A DNA stretch of 16,345 bases from Candidatus Coliplasma caballi (GTDB taxonomy: Bacteria > Bacillota > Clostridia > Oscillospirales > CAG-382), in NCBI GenBank assembly GCA_018065365.1, contig JAGHTH010000132.1, forward strand, positions 1 to 16,345, given 5' to 3'. The notes beneath the pieces are model-generated. The model was given only the letters and a program-made list of their open reading frames with translations. It was not told where the DNA came from and made no database searches. Of the stretch, positions 1-6,522 are shown piece after piece (within the stretch, counting starts at the first letter, position 1; each line of letters starts with the position of its first letter). The translations under genes and the position numbers were made by a program.

Positions 1-489
1 CGATGCAATTTCACGCGTTGGCCAAAAAGCGCACAGATGCAGTTTCGTGATTCTGGCGGAAAACGGACGGAAACACTTCAGCAAGATGGGGAGCGCTTTC
101 CGGATCGTTTCCGGATCATCCAAAAGAATCGTAGCGTGAGGTGTCCAGGGATATGGGTCGATGGTCTCCGTATGAATCGCTTCACGAAGGGTCAGCAACC
201 CCGAAGGATTCATATCCGGCGCTCCGAAAAGCACTTTTCCGCCGGCAAAAAGGCCGATATGACTGATATGAACAGGAATAGGGGAAAATTTCCCTGCAAG
301 CTGTTTCATTTCTTCTTTCACTTCCGCTTCTTTCTCAAGTGAGAACGAAGCGAGGGTAATATGGTACGGAATATCAGGCGTCTGTGTGCCTGTGAATCCG
401 GCCGCCTTTAAGCTATCATACCAGTTTCCCATCATTTTCTGTGATTCATCATCCAAATCGGCCATCAATGTTATAAACTGTTCTGCCAT
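1..489 (-). CDS. 2H phosphoesterase / 2'-5' RNA ligase-like protein (3' end beyond window)
   Basis: An open frame of 163 codons starts at ATG 489-487 and runs off the window at base 1. Two H-x-T motifs are visible, HIT at residues 43-45 and HAT at 118-120, about 75 residues apart. That is the signature of the 2H phosphoesterase superfamily (LigT / 2'-5' RNA ligase / cyclic phosphodiesterase), whose paired His-x-Thr/Ser motifs form the active site for RNA 2',3'-cyclic or 2'-5' linkages. The visible length is close to a complete family member (about 170-190 aa), so probably only a short tail is missing. A GGAGG lies 11 bases before the ATG. The gene sits 86 bases downstream of the SGNH hydrolase gene on the same strand. 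Sampled stretches are more AT-rich than the neighbouring genes. The fold is well supported; the substrate is unknown, and an RNA-ligase label would be a family default. Confidence 0.8.
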   Translation of the reverse strand, partial: MAEQFITLMADLDDESQKMMGNWYDSLKAAGFTGTQTPDIPYHITLASFSLEKEAEVKEEMKQLAGKFSPIPVHISHIGLFAGGKVLFGAPDMNPSGLLTLREAIHTETIDPYPWTPHATILLDDPETIRKALPILLKCFRPFSARITKLHLCAFWPTREIAS

Positions 490-575
490 TATTTGCTCTG
501 CCTCCATTCATCAAATTGATATGCTATTTTGCAATGACAAATTCTGATTTGTCTTCCTGTTTCGCCGACTGATTC

Positions 576-1250
576 CTATTCTCCGCACGCTTCCGCGATT
601 GTGAAAATCTGCTTTGCGTCGTCCTCGGTGCATTCTCCACGGAACGTGATCTCCCCGGTCTGCAAATCGGGGAACAGTTTGCGTGCGTGGATCGTCGCGG
701 ACAGGAAACTGCCGTGGTAAGATTGATGCTTGCGGTCCTCCCAATAGGGATCGATCGCCGTTTGGCGGTACAGCGCAAGCAGTCCTTTCCCGACCGGAGA
801 GACCTCCGCGCCGAGCTCTTTTGCCGCCTCGGCATACGCTTTTTCGAGCTTTGCGAACATCGTTTCGCACGTCCAGCCCTTTTCGGTCATGTACGCGAAC
901 TCGTCGCCGTAGCCCCACGTCTGATACAAGATGATGCGGGCGTCGGGGTTGTTTGCGCGGATCTTTTTCGCAAGTTTCACGCAGCCGTCGCGGAACAGCA
1001 GGTAGTTCTCGAACGGGCGGGACGACTGCTCCTGCAAAATCACGACGTCGTACCGTTTTCCCGAAGCGAGCTTTTCTTCCGCAATCCTGCCCGCCTCGTC
1101 GTCCTTGTCGGCGTGCTGCAAAAGCGTCCAACCGCCTTTGGTAACGCTCTCGACGTTCACGTCCTTTCCTGCCGAGCGGCAGATCTGTTCCAGCAGCGCC
1201 GGAACGTCAAAGTAATAGGTAAAACTGTTTCCGATCATCAAAACGTTCAT
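576..1250 (-). CDS. SGNH/GDSL-like hydrolase (DUF4886-type)
   Basis: A 224-residue cytoplasmic-looking protein without a signal peptide. The N-terminus carries a block I motif GNSF (residues 7-10, candidate nucleophile Ser9) straight after a beta strand. It is followed by KGGWTL (39-43, block II Gly) and ILQEQSS (71-77, where SGNH enzymes have GxND). Near the C-terminus is D-R-K-H (172-175) followed by a Gly/Ser-rich helix start, matching the catalytic DxxH of block V. This pattern fits the DUF4886 branch of SGNH esterases, which often act on acylated or acetylated carbohydrates; no specific substrate can be read. The chosen ATG (1250) overlaps the TGA of the upstream pseudouridine synthase gene as ATGA, implying translational coupling. 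The frame stays open 42 codons further upstream, but that part lies inside the upstream gene and has no family similarity. Confidence 0.8.
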   Translation of the reverse strand: MNVLMIGNSFTYYFDVPALLEQICRSAGKDVNVESVTKGGWTLLQHADKDDEAGRIAEEKLASGKRYDVVILQEQSSRPFENYLLFRDGCVKLAKKIRANNPDARIILYQTWGYGDEFAYMTEKGWTCETMFAKLEKAYAEAAKELGAEVSPVGKGLLALYRQTAIDPYWEDRKHQSYHGSFLSATIHARKLFPDLQTGEITFRGECTEDDAKQIFTIAEACGE

Positions 1251-2146
1251 GGTAAAACTCTCCTTAAATACTCGTTCAGATCTTCCGGAAGCGGCGACAC
1301 GATGTGCATCCGCTCGTTCGTATAGGGGTGCGTCAGTTCCAAAGCGGTCGCGTGCAGGGCGTGCCGTTCCAAGCATGGCTCGTCCGTGCCGTACAAGCCG
1401 TCTCCGACGATCGAGCAGCCGAGCGAAGCAAGTTGTACGCGAAGCTGGTGCGTGCGTCCCGTGAGCGCGTGCAGTTCCACAAAGCTGAATGCCTCGTTCT
1501 CCCGCAAAACCCTGTATTCCGTAACGGCAAGTTCCGCGCCCTCGGCGTCAACGTCGCAGGTCTCGCGCAGAACGATGCCCGGCGTGATGCGGCGGATGCC
1601 CGTTTCGATCCTGCCCTCGTGTTCCGGCAACTGCCCATGCACGATCGCCAGGTAGGTTTTGTGCATTTCGCGGCGTTTCATCTGTTCGCACAGCATCGAC
1701 GCGGTGTATTGATCCTTGGCAAGCGTCAGAATGCCGCTGGTGTTGCGGTCCAACCGCGAGACCGGACGGAACACGAACGGGATCCCCCGCGTTCCGTAAT
1801 GGTACGCGAGCGCGTTTGCCAGCGTATCGCCGTCGTGTCGGTTGGAAGGGTGCGTCGGCATCCGCGGCGGTTTGTCCACGATCAGCAGATGCTCGTCCTC
1901 GTAAAGAATGCCGAACGGAAGCGGCTCCGGCCGGAACACGCCTTGCGCGGTGTCGTCCCATTCCGCGATCTCCACGGTATCGCCGGCGCGCAACAATCTC
2001 CGCACGGTAACGTGTTCGCCGTTGACCTTGATCCCCTCGGGATGATTTTTCAACCGCGTCAGCAGCCGCGTCGAAACGCACAGCGTCCCTTTGAGGTAGG
2101 AACGCAGCAGAACGCCGTCGTGTTGTTCGTCCACCTGAAAACGCAT
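1247..2146 (-). CDS. RluA-family RNA pseudouridine synthase
   Basis: A 299-residue protein with the RluA/RluD architecture. An N-terminal S4-like RNA-binding segment (about 10-60, with the VNG strand turn at 41-43) precedes the catalytic domain. The domain carries the hallmark RLDRNTSG (131-138), in which Asp133 is the conserved catalytic aspartate attacking uridine C1', and the later TGRTHQLRVQL block (229-239). The family isomerises specific uridines in 23S rRNA or tRNA to pseudouridine. Which site is modified cannot be told from sequence alone, so no rlu symbol is assigned; Bacillus YhcT/YjbO-like enzymes are the nearest type I would expect. The start is supported by AAGGAG 9 bases upstream. 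Its stop overlaps the next gene by 4 bases. It begins only 75 bases after the deaminase-like gene, with a terminator hairpin in that gap. Confidence 0.92.
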   Translation of the reverse strand: MRFQVDEQHDGVLLRSYLKGTLCVSTRLLTRLKNHPEGIKVNGEHVTVRRLLRAGDTVEIAEWDDTAQGVFRPEPLPFGILYEDEHLLIVDKPPRMPTHPSNRHDGDTLANALAYHYGTRGIPFVFRPVSRLDRNTSGILTLAKDQYTASMLCEQMKRREMHKTYLAIVHGQLPEHEGRIETGIRRITPGIVLRETCDVDAEGAELAVTEYRVLRENEAFSFVELHALTGRTHQLRVQLASLGCSIVGDGLYGTDEPCLERHALHATALELTHPYTNERMHIVSPLPEDLNEYLRRVLP

Positions 2147-2174
2147 CCCGTTTTACTCCTTTTTCATTGCTCCG

Positions 2175-2220
2175 AAAAGAAACTGCCGCAGGAACTCACT
2201 CCACGCGGCAGCCATTCTTT
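2175..2220 (-). terminator. Rho-independent terminator after the deaminase-like gene
   Basis: Read on the minus strand, CTGCCGC (2211-2205) pairs with GCGGCAG (2189-2183) around a 15-base loop, and the T-rich run TTTCTTTT (2182-2175) follows. The preceding A-rich run (about 2220-2214) can pair with that T-run, giving a long A-U extension. The same symmetry could make it work in both directions. It begins a few bases after the stop codon at 2222. Confidence 0.8.
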
Positions 2221-2221
2221 T

Positions 2222-2992
2222 TTACAGAAGTTTTGCGCCGCTGTCTTTGTCGCAGTACATCGTCGCGTCGGCGTGCTTTCTCATGCCGGTCGCGGGATAG
2301 TCCTCGCAGATCGGCGCGTTGACCGTGTTGTAAACGGCTTCCGCTTTGGTCGCGCAAGGCACGGTGCAATACAGATGCCCGGCTTGTAACAGCGCCGGCA
2401 CGGTCAGCGAGAACGCGTGCGTCGGAACGTCGTCAAGCGTCGGGAAGCACCCGTCGTGTACCTGCTGATTTCGGCAGACCTCATCGAGCGGCACGAGTTT
2501 GACCAACTTCGGATCGTGGAAATCCGCGATCCACGGATCGTTGAACGCGATGTGCGCGTTCTCTCCGATGCCCAAGAAAACGATGTCCGTCGGGTATTTC
2601 GTCAGCAAGTCCGCGTAACGCTCGCACTCTTTTTCGGGATCCTCGGCGTCGCCGTGGATATACTGCACTTCGCCGAACGGCAAAAGCCCGAAAATATGCT
2701 CGCGCAGATAATAGCCGAAACTCTGCTCTTTCTCTTTGCCGAATCCGACGTACTCATCCATGTGGAACGCACGCACGCGCGACCAGTCGATGCCTTCCTC
2801 TTTCGCGAGAGAAGCAAGCGTGTCGTTCTGCGAGGGCGCGGCGGCAAAAATGATGTTGACGTAGTCTTTTTCGGCAAGCAGTTTGCGGATCATCGCCGCG
2901 CCTTCGCGCGCCGCGTCCTTTCCGCCTTCCGCGCGGGTGTCATAGACTTTCGTAGTCAATTTTCCACTCTGAACGGTTTTCAAAAGTGCCAT
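2222..2992 (-). CDS. Glucosamine-6-phosphate deaminase-like protein (NagB/6-phosphogluconolactonase superfamily)
   Basis: A 256-residue protein of the sugar-phosphate isomerase/deaminase superfamily. Visible NagB blocks are HMDEY (77-81, containing the conserved Asp79 that acts as catalytic base in NagB), LGIGENAHIAFNDP (140-153, with the catalytic-loop His147) and a C-terminal PATGMRKH block (233-240). NagB converts glucosamine-6-P to fructose-6-P plus ammonia. The protein diverges from classical NagB. The phosphate-binding GxxTGxTP segment is replaced by AAAPSQNDT (50-58), the usual NGHIAFNEP reads NAHIAFNDP, and a Pro-Ala-Thr replaces the usual PAS. These features mark a divergent subfamily whose members are annotated as deaminases but whose sugar is uncertain, so I give no gene symbol. 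AGGAG lies 9 bases before the ATG. The gene is 30 bases downstream of the lipoprotein gene and is probably co-transcribed with it. Confidence 0.82.
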   Translation of the reverse strand: MALLKTVQSGKLTTKVYDTRAEGGKDAAREGAAMIRKLLAEKDYVNIIFAAAPSQNDTLASLAKEEGIDWSRVRAFHMDEYVGFGKEKEQSFGYYLREHIFGLLPFGEVQYIHGDAEDPEKECERYADLLTKYPTDIVFLGIGENAHIAFNDPWIADFHDPKLVKLVPLDEVCRNQQVHDGCFPTLDDVPTHAFSLTVPALLQAGHLYCTVPCATKAEAVYNTVNAPICEDYPATGMRKHADATMYCDKDSGAKLL

Positions 2993-3022
2993 TTCCCATT
3001 TCTCCTTATCGAAACGTATTTC

Positions 3023-4198
3023 TCAAAGTTCTTCCCGAACGTCTTCCGAACTTTCCTCCATGGGAACTTCTTTCGGGGGAAACACGGGTTTCATCAACTG
3101 TTCGTAAATGATTTTCGAGATCGTGTTGACGACCTTTTCGTCCTCGGCTTTGCCCTCGGACACGGTCAAGAACGACACGACGTACGGACGGTCTGCCCAG
3201 ATCAGCGCACCGTCGTTATAGACCTCGTTGGGCGCGAAATTGTCGCCGGACTTGTGGGAATACGGGACGTCGAGATACAGCGCACAATAGTTGAACTTGG
3301 TGTTCGTACACGCCTTTTTATAGACCTGCGCCATCGGGCTGCCGCTTTCGAAATAGAAATACAGTTCTCTCCAAACGGTGCAAAGGTCTTTCGGGTTCAT
3401 CGCACGCGTCCAGAGTCCGCTGCCGAGCGTCAGATTCGGGATGCCGATGTCTTTCATGAACTGGTTGTAGCCCGCGTGTCCGAAATACGCGGTCAGCATC
3501 TCGTAGGCAACGTTGTCCGAAATGTTGAGCGCCTTGTAGATCAGCGTTTCGAGCGTATAGGGCGTTCCGTAGTCGGTCAGACGAATATCGCCGGATCCCT
3601 TGTGGTAGTAGCACTCCTGGTAATACATCACGGTGTTGCGGTCCGCAAGCCCCTGGTCGATCGCCAGGCAGCAATAGAAGATAAACGACGTCTTGATCGT
3701 GCAGGCGGAGAAAAACGTGTCTTCGCAGTTATACGCGACCGCGGCGGTTCCGTCCAGCGCGTATGCGCAGAAACTGATCTTCTTGCTGTACCCGCCGAGC
3801 CATGAATTGATGTCCGCCAACGCCGCCGCGACGGCTTCATCGTTGACGTCCGGTCTGCCGAACACTTCCACGGTGTTCTTCTGCGTATTATGGATCGAAC
3901 GGATCGGCAGATACTCGTCGTCCTCGTTCTTCGGTGCCTTGACGTACGGATTCGCGCAAGTCGGTTTCGGCCAGACGGTCTGCACCGAACTTTCTTCCGG
4001 TTCGTCGCTCTGCACCGGCTCGTTGCTTTCCGGATCCAACACGATCTCGCTGTATCCGGTATAACTGTCCTCGCTTCGCGAGATCGCAGAAGATTCTTCC
4101 GACGAATCCTCTTTTCCGAATTCGCCGACCGATCCGCACGAAGCGGCAGTCAGCAGAACCGCGATCAGCAGAGCAAAGGAAATGATTCTGCGCATCAT
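3023..4198 (-). CDS. Lipoprotein with penicillin-binding / class A beta-lactamase-like fold, Cys at nucleophile position
   Basis: A 391-residue exported protein. Residues 3-20 form a basic-then-hydrophobic signal peptide ending in a lipobox-like TAASC, with Cys21 the likely lipidated residue. An acidic, Ser/Glu/Asp-rich linker follows (about 22-75), as expected for a tether on the outer face of the membrane. Residues about 115-370 carry class A active-site motifs: C-T-I-K (166-169) where SxxK is expected, S-D-N (227-229) and K-S-G (316-318). No ExxLN-type omega-loop glutamate is evident between SDN and KSG, so a DD-peptidase or inactive cell-wall role seems likelier than beta-lactam hydrolysis. 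The C-terminus is again acidic. The first of two tandem ATGs is chosen because AAAGGA lies 8 bases before it. A SigA-type promoter and a short leader precede the gene. Confidence 0.8.
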   Translation of the reverse strand: MMRRIISFALLIAVLLTAASCGSVGEFGKEDSSEESSAISRSEDSYTGYSEIVLDPESNEPVQSDEPEESSVQTVWPKPTCANPYVKAPKNEDDEYLPIRSIHNTQKNTVEVFGRPDVNDEAVAAALADINSWLGGYSKKISFCAYALDGTAAVAYNCEDTFFSACTIKTSFIFYCCLAIDQGLADRNTVMYYQECYYHKGSGDIRLTDYGTPYTLETLIYKALNISDNVAYEMLTAYFGHAGYNQFMKDIGIPNLTLGSGLWTRAMNPKDLCTVWRELYFYFESGSPMAQVYKKACTNTKFNYCALYLDVPYSHKSGDNFAPNEVYNDGALIWADRPYVVSFLTVSEGKAEDEKVVNTISKIIYEQLMKPVFPPKEVPMEESSEDVREEL

Positions 4199-4215
4199 AT
4201 CAGAATTCCTTTCGC

Positions 4216-4242
4216 GCGGAAGCGCTCTCGTTTTTCTTCCGC
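4216..4242 (-). promoter_or_regulatory. 5' leader stem-loop upstream of the lipoprotein gene
   Basis: On the minus strand GCGGAAG (4242-4236) and CTTCCGC (4222-4216) form a 7-bp stem around a 13-base loop. It would start only a few bases into the transcript predicted from the upstream promoter and ends about 17 bases before the start codon. It could stabilise the 5' end or affect ribosome access; no known riboswitch is recognised. Confidence 0.4.
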
Positions 4243-4252
4243 CAACGTTTGC

Positions 4253-4281
4253 AGTATATCACGTTTTGCGTAAAAATGCAA
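4253..4281 (-). promoter_or_regulatory. SigA-type promoter for the lipoprotein gene
   Basis: On the minus strand the -35 candidate is TTGCAT (4281-4276), then exactly 17 bases, then the -10 element TATACT (4258-4253), five of six matches to TATAAT. The spacer is A/T-rich. Transcription would begin near 4246, giving a leader of about 48 bases to the ATG at 4198. It lies just downstream of the ribosomal operon terminator, as expected for the promoter of a new unit. Confidence 0.7.
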
Positions 4282-4330
4282 GCCCTATCCTATTTTTTCG
4301 TGTATGGTTTTTGTAAAGATACGCCTTTCA

Positions 4331-4370
4331 AAGAAAAAGAAGAACTCCCTGCCCGTTCGGAGCAGGGAGC
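4331..4370 (-). terminator. Rho-independent terminator of the ribosomal operon
   Basis: On the minus strand CTCCCTGC (4369-4362) pairs perfectly with GCAGGGAG (4352-4345), with two more C-G pairs possible inside past a bulged base. The T-rich run TTCTTCTTTTTCTT (4344-4331) follows at once. It starts about 33 bases after the rplQ stop codon and ends the ribosomal transcription unit. Confidence 0.92.
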
Positions 4371-4402
4371 GAAAGCACTTGAAACCAAGGGAAGAAGCGC
4401 GC

Positions 4403-4837
4403 TTATTCAGCTGCCTTTTCTTCCTGTTTCTCTTCCTTTTTCTCTTCTTTCTTGTCGGCCTTCTTTTCGGTCTTGGGAGCGTAGATTGCTTCCGCATCGA
4501 CAAGCTCGATGATCGCCATTTCGGCGCCGTCGCCGCGGCGAGGGCCTACCTTGAGAACTCTGGTGTAACCACCGTTGCGTTCGTCATAGTTGGGAGCGAT
4601 GAGCGTGAAAAGTTTGTTGACAACGCTTTCCTTTTTCAGAAAAGCGAATGCCTGACGCTTTGCGGCAAGGGTGTTTTCCTTGCCCAGCGTGATCATCTTA
4701 TCCGTCAGCGCGCTGACTTCTTTCGCACGGGTGACGGTCGTTTCGATTCTGCCCTTCTCCAACAGAAACGTAACCATACCTTTCAGCATGGACATTCTGT
4801 GAGAAGTGGGTCTGCCTAATTTTCTGGTTCCGGGCAT
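4403..4837 (-). CDS. rplQ: 50S ribosomal protein L17
   Basis: A 144-residue L17. The N-terminal block MPGTRKLGRPTSHR and the LKGMVTFLLEKGRIETT segment (18-34) are characteristic, and GGYTRVLKVGPRRGD (89-103) is the conserved beta-sheet end. L17 is a large-subunit protein located near the exit tunnel opening. The bacterial core ends near residue 120. Here a Lys/Glu-rich tail of about 24 residues follows (121-144), so the protein is longer than the usual Bacillota size of about 113-125. GGAGG lies 9 bases before the ATG. It is 27 bases after rpoA, the usual last gene of the alpha operon, and is followed by a strong terminator. The ecfA/ecfT-truA genes that follow rplQ in many Bacillota are not here. 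Confidence 0.98.
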   Translation of the reverse strand: MPGTRKLGRPTSHRMSMLKGMVTFLLEKGRIETTVTRAKEVSALTDKMITLGKENTLAAKRQAFAFLKKESVVNKLFTLIAPNYDERNGGYTRVLKVGPRRGDGAEMAIIELVDAEAIYAPKTEKKADKKEEKKEEKQEEKAAE

Positions 4838-4864
4838 TTCTCTTTGCCTCCTTCTTACGAAATA

Positions 4865-5815
4865 TTAGTCTTCGGGCTTTCTGAATGCCAATCCGAGGGA
4901 CTGCAATTTCAGAATGACTTCCTCGAGGGACTTCTTGCCAAGGTTACGCACCTTGATCATTTCATCCTCGGTCTTGCTGATCAAATCTTCCACGGTATCG
5001 ATACCCGCACGCTTCAGGCAGTTGAAGCTTCTCACGGAGAGATCGAGTTCTTCGATCGTCAGTTCGAGAACTCTGCCCTTCTTTTCTGCCTCACGTTCCA
5101 CCAGCACGGCAGTGTTCTTCGTTTCGGTGGAAAGTTCCACGAACAGATCCAGATGCTCGCTGATGATCTTTGCCGCCAGGGAAACCGCCTCTTTTGCGTT
5201 GATGGTTCCATTGGTGGTAACGTCCAATTCCAGACGATCGTAGTCGGTAATATTGCCGACACGAGTGTTCGATACGGTATAATTTGCCGTGTACACGGGG
5301 GTATAGATGGAGTCCGTATAGATCACGCCGATCACGGAAGAATCCGAAGCGGCCTTGTTCTTATCGGAAGAAACGTAGCCCCTGCCATGCTCAAACGTGA
5401 GCTGCATATAGAACGAAGAACCGGGTTCTACCGTCGCGATATGATGGGTGGGGTTGAGGATCTCAATATCGGAGTCCGTCTGAATATCGCCCGCGGTCAC
5501 GTTTCCGCCACGCACGTCGATCGAAACGGTCTTCGGCTCGGTGCAATGCAATCTTGCAACGATACCTTTGACGTTCAGCACGATTTCCGGAACGTCCTCT
5601 TTGACGCCCGGGACCGTGGAGATTTCGTGAAGCACGCCTTCGATCTTAATGCTGGAGACCGCAACACCCGGCAGAGAACTCAAAAGCACTCTGCGAAGCG
5701 AGTTGCCGAGCGTAATGCCGTATCCTCTCTCAAGGGGTTCAATGACAAAAACACCGTGTTTGCCGTCGTCGCTGAGTTCGGCGGTAACAATGTTCGGTCT
5801 TTCGATTTCGATCAT
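4865..5815 (-). CDS. rpoA: DNA-directed RNA polymerase alpha subunit
   Basis: A 316-residue alpha subunit. The N-terminal domain (about 1-228) contains LERGYGITLGNSLRRVLLSSLPG, the dimerisation and assembly core. A linker (about 229-253) leads to the C-terminal domain (about 254-316) with RSFNCLK (262-268) and NLGKKSLEE (291-299), the helix-hairpin-helix surface that contacts UP elements and activators. R262 corresponds to E. coli Arg265. Two in-frame ATGs are present, at 5821 and 5815. AGGAGG ends only 2 bases before the first but 8 bases before the second, and family members start MIEIE, so the second is chosen. It stands between rpsD and rplQ as in the standard alpha operon. Confidence 0.98.
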   Translation of the reverse strand: MIEIERPNIVTAELSDDGKHGVFVIEPLERGYGITLGNSLRRVLLSSLPGVAVSSIKIEGVLHEISTVPGVKEDVPEIVLNVKGIVARLHCTEPKTVSIDVRGGNVTAGDIQTDSDIEILNPTHHIATVEPGSSFYMQLTFEHGRGYVSSDKNKAASDSSVIGVIYTDSIYTPVYTANYTVSNTRVGNITDYDRLELDVTTNGTINAKEAVSLAAKIISEHLDLFVELSTETKNTAVLVEREAEKKGRVLELTIEELDLSVRSFNCLKRAGIDTVEDLISKTEDEMIKVRNLGKKSLEEVILKLQSLGLAFRKPED

Positions 5816-5821
5816 TTTCAT

Positions 5822-5829
5822 AACCTCCT
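5822..5829 (-). promoter_or_regulatory. rpoA ribosome binding site (decides the start)
   Basis: AGGAGG on the minus strand (5829-5824) ends 2 bases before the ATG at 5821 and 8 bases before the ATG at 5815. The 8-base spacing matches the other genes of the operon, so the downstream ATG is the likely start. Confidence 0.7.
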
Positions 5830-5860
5830 ATATCAATGGTCGGCTCTGAAGCAGAGACGA

Positions 5861-6499
5861 CTACTTCGAGTACAACTCGACGATCAGATGCTCTTCGAAC
5901 GGGAAGTCGATATCTGCTCTGACGGGGAGATTGTTGATCGTCGCGGTAACGTTCTCGGCATCGACAGTCAGCCAAGCGGGAACGGGACGCGCGTTGATAT
6001 TCTCGATAAGCACTTTAATCTTCTCGGATTCCTTGTTGGACTTCTTGTCCTTCAGAGCGATGATGTCGCCCTTCTTGACCAGGTAAGAAGGAATCGTAGT
6101 CTTTTTGCCGTTTACGGTGAAATGGCCATGCAGAACGAGCTGACGAGCTTCCTTGCGGCTGGACGCCATACCCATTCTATAAACCACGTTGTCAAGGCGA
6201 CGCTCGATCATCGTCAGCAGGTTTTCACCGGTCTGACCGGGCTGTCTGTCTGCCTTTTCAAAGTAGTTCTTAAACTGCTTCTCCAGAATACCGTAGTATC
6301 TCTTTGCCTTCTGTTTTTCACGCAGCTGTAAGCTGTACTCCTTCGGTCTTCTTCTGGACACGTTTGCGCCGTGCTGACCGGGAGCCTGCGCTCTGCGGGA
6401 GAAAGGGCACTTATCGCTTGCGCACTTGTCGCCCTTCAGGTACAACTTGCAACCCTCTCTGCGGCACAGTCTGCAAGAGGGGCCTGTATATCTTGCCAT
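5861..6499 (-). CDS. rpsD: 30S ribosomal protein S4 (zinc-binding form)
   Basis: A 212-residue S4, a primary 16S rRNA binder that nucleates 30S assembly and helps maintain decoding accuracy. The N-terminus has C9-x2-C12-x13-C26-x4-C31, the zinc-binding (C+) pattern. The S4 RNA-binding domain spans about 99-165, with RRLDNVVYRMG and the LVLHGHFTVNG turn (121-131). The start at 6499 has AGGAGG 8 bases upstream and gives the canonical MARYTGP start. The frame is open 18 codons further up, but those residues are not S4-like. It lies 23 bases after rpsK and 45 bases before rpoA. In several bacteria S4 autogenously represses the alpha operon; I see no clear operator here. Confidence 0.98.
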   Translation of the reverse strand: MARYTGPSCRLCRREGCKLYLKGDKCASDKCPFSRRAQAPGQHGANVSRRRPKEYSLQLREKQKAKRYYGILEKQFKNYFEKADRQPGQTGENLLTMIERRLDNVVYRMGMASSRKEARQLVLHGHFTVNGKKTTIPSYLVKKGDIIALKDKKSNKESEKIKVLIENINARPVPAWLTVDAENVTATINNLPVRADIDFPFEEHLIVELYSK

Positions 6500-6522
6500 A
6501 AAGTTTGCCTCCTGTTTCTCAA

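Noticed and set aside
490..575. Possible promoter for the 2H gene (TTGTCA in the minus strand) and an AT-rich palindrome near 509-519.
   Set aside because: No acceptable -10 element occurs at 16-18 bases, and the palindrome is short and expected by chance in AT-rich sequence.
2147..2165. A mini frame encoding MKKE just before the pseudouridine synthase start, as a possible leader peptide.
   Set aside because: Four codons, with the purine tract only 2 bases before its ATG. It is better read as the A-rich run plus the AAGGAG ribosome binding site of the next gene.
5844..5856. Small CTCTG/CAGAG hairpin between rpsD and rpoA as an S4 operator or terminator.
   Set aside because: Only 5 bp with a 3-base loop and no T-run, and no resemblance to a known S4 target. 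Transcription must continue into rpoA.
4844..6331. A 495-codon open frame on the plus strand, with others of 361, 462, 411 and 338 codons at 1304-2389, 2417-3805, 8936-10171 and 11675-12691.
   Set aside because: They lie wholly antisense to strongly recognised genes, cross gene borders, lack ribosome binding sites and resemble no family. Codon bias in the real genes leaves few antisense stops.
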